From: JACVRM01 sp963755085
Lineage (GTDB): Bacteria > Actinomycetota > Thermoleophilia > Gaiellales > Gaiellaceae
DNA length: 64,000 nucleotides
Direction of reading: 5' to 3'
Assembly (NCBI GenBank): GCA_963755085.1
Contig: CAVWIN010000029.1
Coordinates: 23,940-87,939, forward strand
The position numbers and the translations under genes were made by a program. Positions within the stretch are counted from its first letter, which is position 1, and each line of letters begins with the position of its first letter. The notes beneath the pieces are model-generated. The model had not been told where the DNA came from and made no database searches. It was given only the letters and a program-made list of their open reading frames with translations. Positions 8,237-16,547 of the stretch are shown piece by piece.

Positions 8237-9615
8237 ATGCGCGACGACCTGGTGCGGCGTCTGGTGGTGCCGATCGCGGCGAGCGCGGCCGCGGTCGCCA
8301 TCGTCACGCTCGCCATCGGGGTCCTGGACGACCACGTCCCGGTGCTCAGCCTGGGCGTGCTCTACATCTTCGCCGTGCTCCCGGTCGCGGTGCTCTGGGG
8401 GCTCTGGTTCTCTCTTCCGGTCGCCGTCGTCTGCATGCTCACCTTCAACTACTTCTTCCTGCCGCCGACGCACACGTTCACCCTGCGGGAGGGGGAGAAC
8501 TGGTTCGCGCTGGCCGTGTTCTCGGCGACTGCGATCGTCGTCAGCGAGCTCGCCGCGAGCGCACGCCGCCGGGCGGCGACGGCCGAGCAGCGCGAGCGCG
8601 AATCTGCAGTTCTCGCGGCGCTCGCCACCGAGCTGCTGCGCGGGCGCGAGATCGACGAGGAGCTCGACGACATCGCCGCGCGCGCGGCTGCCGTACTCGG
8701 CGTTCCGAAAGCGCACATCGAGCTCGGGACGTCCACGCGCTACGACGGGGCCCAGGCGTCGTACCCGCTGGAGGCGGCGGGACGGCGCGTGGGGGCGATC
8801 GCCACGCCGCGCGGCGCCGAGCCAAACCTCGCCGTGCGCAGCCGCTTCCTGCCGGCGCTCGCCGCGCTGCTCGCCGTCGCCGTCGAGCGCGAGGCGCTGG
8901 AGCGCGAGGCGCTCGAGGCCGAGACGCTGCGCCGCAGCGACCTGGTCAAGACCGCCCTGCTACGTGCCGTCTCGCACGACCTGCGCTCGCCGCTGACCGG
9001 GATCCGCACGGCGGTGGGGGCCCTGCGCAGCGAGTCGCTCGAGCTGACCGAGCTGGATCGCCGCGAGCTGCTCGAGACCATCGACCTCGACTCCGAGCGC
9101 TTAGCACGGCTCGTCGCCGACCTGCTCGACCTCTCGCGCCTCGAGGCCGGCGCGGCCGCGCCGGAGCCGGAGATCTGGTCGCTCGACGACCTCGTCCGCG
9201 CTTCGGTCGACGCCTCCGGCGCAAAGGCGCGGGTCGCTGTCGCCGGCGAGTCGGCGCTCGTTCGCGTCGATGCCGCCCAGTTCCAGCGCGTGCTTGCGAA
9301 CCTGATCGAGAACGCGGTCAAGTTCTCGCCGAACACCGGTGTGGTGCACGTGCGGACCACCGCGACGCGGAAGGAGGCGATCGTCCGAGTCGTCGACCAG
9401 GGCCCCGGGATCCCGGAGGCCGACCTCGAGCGCGTCTTCGAGCCGTTCTACCGGGGCGCGAGGGACGACCGCGCGGGAGCCGGGCTCGGGCTGGCGATCG
9501 CACGCGGCTTCGTCGAGGCAAACGGCGGGCGCGTCTGGGCGGAATCGCGCCCGGGACAGGGCACGACGCTCGCGGTCGCGCTCCCCGTCGTCGAAGTGCC
9601 CGCCGAGCTCCCGGC

Positions 9616-9619
<4 letters not shown>
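8237..9619 (+). CDS. kdpD: KdpD-type sensor histidine kinase half (DUF4118-HisKA-HATPase)
   Basis: A 460-residue membrane kinase equal to the C-terminal half of KdpD. Residues about 10-110 hold the four KdpD transmembrane helices (DUF4118, with FNYFFLPPTHTF). A degenerate GAF-like segment follows, then a coiled coil rich in EREALE. The HisKA box ends with His247 in RAVSHDLRSPLTG. The ATPase domain shows the N box (LANLIENAVKFSP), the G1 box (DQGPGIP) and the G2 box (GAGLGLAIARGFVEANGG). The N-terminal KdpD/Usp sensor region of the E. coli protein is missing and is encoded separately at 14846. The stop overlaps kdpE by 4 nt. The role is to sense low K+ or osmotic stress and phosphorylate KdpE. 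Confidence 0.9.
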
Positions 9620-10296
<677 letters not shown>

Positions 10297-10302
<6 letters not shown>

Positions 10303-10314
10303 GCAACTTTAAGG
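10297..10314 (+). promoter_or_regulatory. Candidate KdpE operator (direct repeat)
   Basis: CTTTAGG (10297-10303) and CTTTAAGG (10307-10314) form a 10-11-bp-phased direct repeat that overlaps the kdpE stop codon and precedes the kdpF/kdpA genes. A similar repeat, CTTGAGG twice at 11-bp spacing, lies just after the last kdp gene at 16476-16493. Spacing and position fit an OmpR-family regulator. Confidence 0.4.
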
Positions 10315-10369
10315 CCCTTCCGCGACATTCTGAGCACGCCTTGCCACGCGCAGGACGAAGCTCGGAGCC

Positions 10370-10453
10370 GTGGTTGAGATTCTCGGCATCGGCATCACGA
10401 TCGCTTGCCTGGCCTTCGCGTTCGCGCTCATCTGGGCGCTCGACCGCGTATGA
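10370..10453 (+). CDS. 27-residue single-helix membrane peptide before KdpF
   Basis: The peptide reads VVEILGIGITIACLAFAF followed by ALIWALDRV, a single hydrophobic helix with a C-terminal Asp-Arg. It starts at GTG 10370, preceded by CGGAG. Its stop overlaps the kdpF start by 4 nt (ATGA), the same coupling used by all kdp genes here. KdpF itself lies next to it, so this is a second, distinct tiny membrane peptide. Short peptides ending in a xCDRL/xLDRV-like motif occur before kdp genes in other bacteria as far as I recall, but I know of no assigned function. It could be an extra stabilising subunit of the Kdp complex. Confidence 0.55.
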   Translation: MVEILGIGITIACLAFAFALIWALDRV

Positions 10454-10539
10454 GCGGCGGCGACATCTTCGGCCTAATCGTCTCGCTGGCCATCTTCGCG
10501 TACCTCGTGTATGCGTTGCTCAGGGGTGAGCGCCTGTGA
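10450..10539 (+). CDS. kdpF: KdpF, small subunit of the Kdp K+-ATPase
   Basis: A 29-residue single-helix peptide (MSGGDIFGLIVSLAIF, then AYLVYALLRGERL). The helix followed by YLVYALL and a short charged tail closely resembles KdpF of E. coli, also 29 residues, which stabilises the KdpABC complex and binds lipid. It overlaps the upstream peptide by 4 nt and kdpA by 4 nt (GTGA). It is easy to miss with automatic gene callers because of its size. Confidence 0.85.
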   Translation: MSGGDIFGLIVSLAIFAYLVYALLRGERL

Positions 10540-12236
10540 GCGGCCAGGGGATCTCCCAGATCGTCCTGTACCTCGTCGTCCTCGTCGCGCTGAGCTACCC
10601 GCTCGGAAAGTGGATGGCCTACGTCTACTCGGATCGCTTCCGCGCGCCGCGCTGGGTGACCGCGCCCGAGCGCGGCTTCTACCGGCTGATGGGGACCGAC
10701 CCGTCACAGGAGCAGGACTGGAAGAGCTACGCGAAGGTCGCGATCGTCTTCATGACGGTCTTCGCCGTGCTGCTCTACCTGCTGCTGCGCCTGCAGGAGC
10801 ACCTGCCGCTGAACCCGGACAACCTGCCGGCGGTGTCGCCGCACATCGCGATGAACACGACCGCGAGCTTCATCACGAACACGAACTGGCAGTACTACGG
10901 CGGCGAGTTCACCATGTCGTACCTGTCGCAGATGGCGGGGCTGGCCGTGCAGAACTTCGTCTCGGCGGGCATCGGCATGGCCGTCCTCGTCGCCGTGATC
11001 CGCGGCTTCTCGCGCCGCTCGACCAGCCTGCTCGGCAACTTCTGGGTCGACCTCTACCGGTCGATCGCCTACATCCTGCTGCCGCTGTCCGTCGTCCTCG
11101 CGGTGATCCTGATCTCCCAGGGAGTCCCGCAGACGTTCAGCGGCGCCGCCGTCGCCCACACGCTCGAGGGCGCGACGCAGACGATCGCGCGCGGTCCGGT
11201 CGCGTCGCAGATCGCGATCAAGCAGCTCGGGACGAACGGCGGCGGCTTCTTCAACTCGAACTCCGCCGTGCCGTTCGAGAACCCGAACGGATTCACGAAC
11301 TTCCTCGAGATGCTGTCGATCCTGCTGATCCCGGCGGCCACGGTCTTCATGTTCGGGCGGATGGTCGGCAACCGCCGCCAGGCGCTGCCGGTGTACGGCG
11401 CGATGCTCGCGATGACCGTCATCGGCCTCGCCGTCGCTCTGCCGACGGAGCAGCACGGCTCCCAGGTCCTGCGCGCCTCCGGCGTGAACATCACCCAGGG
11501 GCACGGCCAGAGCGGCGGCAACATGGCCGACAAGGAGGTGCGGTTCGGCATCGCCGACACCGTGAACTGGGCGGTCGTGACCACGAATGCGTCGAACGGC
11601 TCGGTCAACGGCGGCCATGACGCGCTGACGGCGGGCGGCGGCGCCGTCCCGATCGTGAACATGTTCACCGGTGAGGTGATCTGGGGCGGGGTCGGCTCCG
11701 GCTTCTACGGGATGATCTTCTACATCCTCATCGCCGTGTTCATCGCGGGGCTGATGGTCGGCAGAACGCCGGAGTACCTGGGCAAGAAGATCGAGGCGCG
11801 CGAGATCAAGCTCGCTGCGATCGGGGCCCTATTTGTGCCGACGATGGTGCTCGTCCTGACGGCGATCGCGGTCGTCACCAAGAGCGGCCTCGAATCGATC
11901 TACAACCCCGCCGCCCACGGCTTCTCGGAGGCGCTGTACGCCTACGACTCGCAGTCCAACAACAACGGGAGCGCGTTCGCGGGGTACGGCGCGACCGAGT
12001 TCTCGGCGCTCATGGGCACGATCGCCCTCTGGCTGGGCCGGCTCGTGCCGCTGATCGCGGCGCTCGCGCTCGGCGGCACGCTCGCCGCCAAGAAGACACA
12101 CCCGGTGTCGGCGGGGACGTTCCGCACCGACGGCGGCACGTTTGCCTTTCTCCTCGTGGGCATCATCATCTTGACCGCCGGGCTGATGGTCTTCCCGGCG
12201 CTCGCCCTCGGGCCGATCGTCGAGGCGCTGTCGTGA
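10536..12236 (+). CDS. kdpA: K+-transporting ATPase subunit A
   Basis: The 566-residue channel-like subunit that selects K+ and hands it to KdpB. Length and architecture are normal, with about ten transmembrane helices. The selectivity-loop regions are recognisable: NTTASFITNTNWQYYGGE, GTNGGGFFNSNSAVPFENP, and a late NGSAFAGYGA loop. The start is GTG 10536 and overlaps kdpF by 4 nt. The stop overlaps kdpC by 4 nt. Regulation by KdpE is inferred from the position downstream of kdpE. Confidence 0.96.
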   Translation: MSGQGISQIVLYLVVLVALSYPLGKWMAYVYSDRFRAPRWVTAPERGFYRLMGTDPSQEQDWKSYAKVAIVFMTVFAVLLYLLLRLQEHLPLNPDNLPAVSPHIAMNTTASFITNTNWQYYGGEFTMSYLSQMAGLAVQNFVSAGIGMAVLVAVIRGFSRRSTSLLGNFWVDLYRSIAYILLPLSVVLAVILISQGVPQTFSGAAVAHTLEGATQTIARGPVASQIAIKQLGTNGGGFFNSNSAVPFENPNGFTNFLEMLSILLIPAATVFMFGRMVGNRRQALPVYGAMLAMTVIGLAVALPTEQHGSQVLRASGVNITQGHGQSGGNMADKEVRFGIADTVNWAVVTTNASNGSVNGGHDALTAGGGAVPIVNMFTGEVIWGGVGSGFYGMIFYILIAVFIAGLMVGRTPEYLGKKIEAREIKLAAIGALFVPTMVLVLTAIAVVTKSGLESIYNPAAHGFSEALYAYDSQSNNNGSAFAGYGATEFSALMGTIALWLGRLVPLIAALALGGTLAAKKTHPVSAGTFRTDGGTFAFLLVGIIILTAGLMVFPALALGPIVEALS

Positions 12237-12820
12237 TCCGCACGGCGCTCCGCTCCGCCCTTGCCGTCGTTGTCCTGACGGTGGCGCTCGGGCTCGTCTA
12301 CCCGCTTGTGATGACCGGCTTCGCCCGGGTCGTCTTCTCGAACAAGTCGAACGGCAGCCTCATCGAGCGCAACGGAACCGTCGTCGGATCGAAGCTGGTC
12401 GGCCAGGAGTTCAAGACGCCGCGGTACTTCCACGGCCGTCCCTCCGCGACCAGTCCGGCCTACGACGCCGCGGCGACGACCTTCGCGAACCTCGGGCCGA
12501 CGAATCCCGACCTCGCGAAGAATGTGCGCGCCGCTGCCCTGGCGGTCCTCAAGCTCGAGCGGCCGTACAACCCCAGCCTGACGATCGGCGACATCCCGGT
12601 CGACGCTGTCACCACCTCGGCCTCGGGCGTCGACCCCGACATCACACCCCTGTACGCCGGGCTCCAGGCGGCGCGCATCGCCAAGGTGCGCGGTCTGTCG
12701 GCCGACCGGGTGCAGCAGCTCATCGACCAGAACACGGACGGCCGGTCGCTCGGCTTCCTCGGGGAGCCCGGGGTCAACGTGCTGAAGCTCAACCTCGCAC
12801 TTGACAAGGAGGCGGCATGA
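12233..12820 (+). CDS. kdpC: K+-transporting ATPase subunit C
   Basis: A 195-residue subunit with one N-terminal transmembrane helix (LAVVVLTVALGLVYPLVMTGFA) and an extracytoplasmic domain. VGQEFKTPRYFHGRPSAT and the C-terminal LGFLGEPGVNVLKLNLAL are family signatures. It assembles with KdpA and KdpB. The gene lies between kdpA and kdpB, whereas the common order is A-B-C. Overlaps with both neighbours are 4 nt, which argues for a settled operon and not a recent rearrangement. Confidence 0.94.
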   Translation: MIRTALRSALAVVVLTVALGLVYPLVMTGFARVVFSNKSNGSLIERNGTVVGSKLVGQEFKTPRYFHGRPSATSPAYDAAATTFANLGPTNPDLAKNVRAAALAVLKLERPYNPSLTIGDIPVDAVTTSASGVDPDITPLYAGLQAARIAKVRGLSADRVQQLIDQNTDGRSLGFLGEPGVNVLKLNLALDKEAA

Positions 12821-14841
12821 GCCGGCGCAGCGAGTCACTCTTCACGCCGGACATCATGGTCCCGGCGATCAAGGACTCGTTCGTCAAGCTCGACCCGCGC
12901 GTCCAGTTCCACAACCCGGTCATGTTCATCGTCGAGCTCGGCTCGGTGATCACGACCGTTCTGTTCTTCAAGAACAGCTTCGACTGGTTCACCGGGATCG
13001 TCGCGTTCTGGCTCTGGATGACCGTGCTCTTCGCGAACTTCGCGGAGGCCATCGCCGAGGGACGCGGCAAGGCCCAGGCAAACGCACTGCGCGCCACCCG
13101 TACGACGACGAACGCGCGCCTGCGCGACGGCCGCGAGGTGCCGGCCCCGGACCTGCAGCGCGGCGACGTGGTCGTCGTCGAAGCGGGCGAGGTCATCCCG
13201 GCGGACGGCGAAGTGATCGAGGGCGTCGGCTCCGTGGACGAGTCGGCGATCACCGGCGAGTCGGCACCGGTGATCCGCGAGTCGGGCGGCGACCGCTCGG
13301 CGGTCACGGGGGGGACGAAGCTTCTCTCCGACCGGCTCGTCATCGAGGTCACCCAGGAGCCGGGGCAGTCGTTCCTGGACCGGATGATCGCGCTGGTCGA
13401 GGGCGCAGAGCGCCGCAAGACGCCGAACGAGATTGCGCTCAACATCCTGCTGGCCGGCCTCACCATCACCTTCCTCGCAGCCGTGGTCACACTGCGGCCG
13501 TTCTCCATCTACGCGCTCTCGCCGCAGGGGACGACCGTCCTGATCGCGCTGCTCGTGGCGCTGATCCCCACGACGATCGGCGCCCTGCTCTCGGCGATCG
13601 GCATCGCCGGGATGGACAGGCTCGTGCAGCGCAACGTGCTCGCCATGTCGGGCCGCGCGGTCGAGGCATCGGGCGACGTCGACGTGCTGCTGCTCGACAA
13701 GACGGGAACCATCACGCTCGGCAACCGGCAGGCCGCCGAGTTCCTGCCGGTGGACGGCGTCGACGAGCGCGAGCTCGCCGAGGTCGCCCAGCTCGCCTCG
13801 CTCGCGGACGAGACGCCCGAGGGGCGCTCGATCGTCGTCCTCGCGAAGGAGAGGTTCGGGCTGCGGGAGCGTGAGCTCGGCGAGCACGAGTTCGTTCCCT
13901 TCAGCGCGACGACGCGCATGAGCGGCGTCGACCTGAACGGCACCGTGATCCGCAAGGGCGCGGCCGACTCGGTCAAGAAGCTCATCGTCGAGCAGGGCGG
14001 CCACCCGCCGGCGGAGCTCGACCGGATCGTCCAGTACGTCGCCGAGCAGGGCGGTACGCCGCTCGTCGTCGCCCGGGACAACTGGGCGCTGGGCGTCGTC
14101 TACCTCAAGGACATCGTCAAGGGTGGCATGAACGAGCGCTTCGACGAGCTGCGCCGGATGGGTATCCGCACGGTGATGATCACCGGCGACAACAAGGTCA
14201 CCGCGGCCGTTATCGCGCAGGAGGCGGGCGTCGACGACTTCCTCGCCGAGGCGACGCCCGAGGCGAAGATGGCGCTGATCAAGGAGGAGCAGGGCCGCGG
14301 GCGGCTGGTCGCGATGACGGGCGACGGCACCAATGACGCCCCGGCGCTCGCCCAGGCCGACGTCGGCGTCGCCATGAACACGGGCACGACCGCCGCCAAG
14401 GAGGCGGGCAACATGGTCGACCTCGACTCGAACCCGACGAAGCTGATCGAGATCGTCGAGGTCGGCAAGCAGCTCCTGATCACGCGCGGCTCGCTGACGA
14501 CCTTCTCGATCGCGAACGACGTCGCGAAGTACTTCGCGATCATCCCGGCGATGTTCGCGTTCACCTATGCGTCGCGGCCGGGAGAGCGCGGCCCGCTCAA
14601 CACGCTCAACATCATGCACCTGGGCACGCCGAAGAGCGCCATCATCTCCGCGATCATCTTCAACGCGCTCGTGATCCCGGCTCTCATCCCGCTTGCGCTG
14701 CGCGGCGTCAAGTACCGCGCCATCGGTGCGACCGCCCTGCTCCGCCGGAACCTGCTCATCTACGGGGTCGGCGGCATGATCCTGCCCTTCATCGGGATCA
14801 AGCTCATCGACCTGCTGATTCACAACGTCTTCGGAGCGTGA
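12817..14841 (+). CDS. kdpB: K+-transporting ATPase subunit B (P-type ATPase)
   Basis: The 674-residue catalytic subunit. It has the actuator motif ITGESAPV, the phosphorylation site DKTGTIT with Asp294, KGAADSVKK in the nucleotide domain, and the hinge MTGDGTNDAPALAQADVGVAMNTGT. Transmembrane segments lie near residues 35-75, 210-265 and 570-670. It couples ATP hydrolysis to K+ uptake together with KdpA. The Ser of TGES is present, the residue known in E. coli to be phosphorylated for inhibition at high K+. ATG 12817 overlaps kdpC by 4 nt. Confidence 0.97.
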   Translation: MSRRSESLFTPDIMVPAIKDSFVKLDPRVQFHNPVMFIVELGSVITTVLFFKNSFDWFTGIVAFWLWMTVLFANFAEAIAEGRGKAQANALRATRTTTNARLRDGREVPAPDLQRGDVVVVEAGEVIPADGEVIEGVGSVDESAITGESAPVIRESGGDRSAVTGGTKLLSDRLVIEVTQEPGQSFLDRMIALVEGAERRKTPNEIALNILLAGLTITFLAAVVTLRPFSIYALSPQGTTVLIALLVALIPTTIGALLSAIGIAGMDRLVQRNVLAMSGRAVEASGDVDVLLLDKTGTITLGNRQAAEFLPVDGVDERELAEVAQLASLADETPEGRSIVVLAKERFGLRERELGEHEFVPFSATTRMSGVDLNGTVIRKGAADSVKKLIVEQGGHPPAELDRIVQYVAEQGGTPLVVARDNWALGVVYLKDIVKGGMNERFDELRRMGIRTVMITGDNKVTAAVIAQEAGVDDFLAEATPEAKMALIKEEQGRGRLVAMTGDGTNDAPALAQADVGVAMNTGTTAAKEAGNMVDLDSNPTKLIEIVEVGKQLLITRGSLTTFSIANDVAKYFAIIPAMFAFTYASRPGERGPLNTLNIMHLGTPKSAIISAIIFNALVIPALIPLALRGVKYRAIGATALLRRNLLIYGVGGMILPFIGIKLIDLLIHNVFGA

Positions 14842-14845
14842 CCCC

Positions 14846-16471
14846 GTGGCGCGCGGCCACTACCGGATCCTGCTGGGGATGGCCGCGGGCGTAGGGAAGA
14901 CGTACCGGATGCTCCAGGAGGGGCAGCACGCGAAGGCCGATGGCCGCGACGTCGTGATCGGATACCTCGAGCCGCACGACCGGCGCGAGACGACCGTCCT
15001 TGCCGAGGGGCTGGAGGTCGTGCCGCGCCTCAAGGCCGAGCATGGGGAGCTCGAGCTCGAGGAGATGGACGTCGACGCCGTCATCCGGCGGGCCCCCGAG
15101 CTCGCGCTCATCGACGAGCTCGCGCACACGAACGCGCCCGGCATGCGCAACGAGAAGCGCTACGAGGACATCGACGAAGTGCTCGAGGCGGGCGTCGACG
15201 TGATCTCGACCGTCAACATCCAGCACCTCGAGAGCCTCAACGACGCGATCGCGGAGCTGACGGACATCCGTGTCCGCGAGACGTTCCCTGACAGCGTGCT
15301 CGAGATGGCCGACGAGGTCGTCCTCGTCGACCTCTCGCCCGAGGCGCTCCAGGAACGTCTGCGCGCGGGCAAGGTCTATCCCCGGGACCGGGCGGAGGTC
15401 GCGCTCGAGAACTTCTTCCGTGCCGACAAGCTGTCGTCGCTGCGCGAGCTGGCGCTCCGCGAGGTCGCGGAGGACGTGGAAGCGCGCCGGCAGGCGACGG
15501 TTCTCGATCCACTGAGCCAGCAGGCGGTCGCCGAGCGCGTGCTGGTGCTCGTGACGCCGGAGCCGCGCTCCCAGCGGATCATGCGGCGCGCCTGGCGGTC
15601 GGCCGAGCGCCTCGCCGGCGAGCTGGACGTGCTCTGGGTCCAGAAGCCGGGCCGGAAGCCGACCGAGGAGGAGGAGGTGTCGCTGGCCGCGCTCCGGCGC
15701 CTGGCCGTCATCCTCGGCGCCCACTTCCTCGAGGAGGAGGGCGACGACCTCGTGACGACCGTGCGCCGAGTGGTGGCGGAGCGGGGTATCACCTACGTCG
15801 TCGTCGGGACGCCGAACGAGTCGCGCCGGCGCGAGATCTTCCGCGGCTCGCTCGTCTCGGCGCTCGTGCGGAACCTGCCGGGCGTCGACATCCGTGTCGT
15901 CCAGAATCGGGCAAAGCGCGGCGGAGCTGACGGCGTGAGCGGCTTCGACGACATCCTGCTCGCCATCACGGCCGTGCTCGCGGCGGTCATCGTCGTGGGC
16001 GCGATCGCGTGGCGGCGTCGACCTCCGCGACGGCTGCCGGTACGCCCCGGCGCCCGGCGGATCCTCGTGCCGTTCACCGGCGAGCTCGACTCGACGGTTC
16101 TCGCGGCCGCGATCCGCATCGCGCGCGCGGAGGATGCGGTCCTGGTGCCCGCCTACCTCCTCGTCGTGCCGCTCCAGTACGCCGAGGACTCGCCGCAGCG
16201 CGACAACGTCACGCGCGCGATGCCGCTGCTGGAGGCCGTGGAGCTGGCGGCGCTGCGGGCGGACGTGCCGGTCGACGCGCGCATCGAGAAGGGCCGGACG
16301 CTCACGCATGCGCTCAGCCGCCTCTGGGAGGTCGAGCGGTTCGACCGGATCGTGGTGCCCGCGCCGTCAAACGGGCACGGCGGCTTCTCCGAGAAGCAGC
16401 TCGTATGGCTTCTGAGTAACGCGCCGGCCGAGACGCTCGTGCTGAAGCCGGCGCCGCCCCTGGCCGCCTGA
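14846..16471 (+). CDS. Stand-alone KdpD sensor half with extra Usp-like domain
   Basis: A 541-residue protein that carries the N-terminal part of KdpD and no kinase. Residues about 1-210 are the KdpD domain: the Walker-A-like GMAAGVGKTYRML, GYLEPHDRRET, LALIDELAHTNAPG, STVNIQHLESLNDAI, and FFRADKLSSLRELALREVAEDV. Residues about 230-350 are a Usp-like domain as in E. coli KdpD. A single hydrophobic helix follows (ILLAITAVLAAVIVVGAIA), then a second Usp-like domain (RRILVPFTGELDSTVLAAAIRIA to ETLVLKP). It starts at GTG 14846, 4 nt after kdpB. It probably docks on the separate kinase at 8237 or acts by itself as a nucleotide or K+ sensor. Confidence 0.85.
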   Translation: MARGHYRILLGMAAGVGKTYRMLQEGQHAKADGRDVVIGYLEPHDRRETTVLAEGLEVVPRLKAEHGELELEEMDVDAVIRRAPELALIDELAHTNAPGMRNEKRYEDIDEVLEAGVDVISTVNIQHLESLNDAIAELTDIRVRETFPDSVLEMADEVVLVDLSPEALQERLRAGKVYPRDRAEVALENFFRADKLSSLRELALREVAEDVEARRQATVLDPLSQQAVAERVLVLVTPEPRSQRIMRRAWRSAERLAGELDVLWVQKPGRKPTEEEEVSLAALRRLAVILGAHFLEEEGDDLVTTVRRVVAERGITYVVVGTPNESRRREIFRGSLVSALVRNLPGVDIRVVQNRAKRGGADGVSGFDDILLAITAVLAAVIVVGAIAWRRRPPRRLPVRPGARRILVPFTGELDSTVLAAAIRIARAEDAVLVPAYLLVVPLQYAEDSPQRDNVTRAMPLLEAVELAALRADVPVDARIEKGRTLTHALSRLWEVERFDRIVVPAPSNGHGGFSEKQLVWLLSNAPAETLVLKPAPPLAA

Positions 16472-16474
16472 CGG

Positions 16475-16493
16475 TCTTGAGGAAATCTTGAGG
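16475..16493 (+). promoter_or_regulatory. Perfect 11-bp-phased direct repeat (candidate KdpE site)
   Basis: TCTTGAGG at 16475-16482 is repeated exactly at 16486-16493. It sits 4 nt after the stop of the KdpD sensor gene and 43 bp before the -10 box of the first APC-Usp permease. This is a good place for an activator of that permease. It resembles the CTTTAGG repeat before kdpF. Confidence 0.45.
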
Positions 16494-16535
16494 CGGGGGC
16501 CAAGAACGCTGACCCGAGCCTGATTTACGCCGCCG

Positions 16536-16541
16536 TAGCGT
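16536..16541 (+). promoter_or_regulatory. -10 box of a leaderless promoter
   Basis: TAGCGT ends 6 nt before GTG 16548. No ribosome binding site is present between the box and the start codon. Confidence 0.45.
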
Positions 16542-16547
16542 CAATGA

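Noticed and set aside
12835..14823. A 662-codon open frame on the minus strand opposite kdpB
   Set aside because: It is an antisense shadow of kdpB, with Arg/Asp-rich low-complexity composition typical of GC-rich complement frames. The plus strand has all P-type ATPase motifs.
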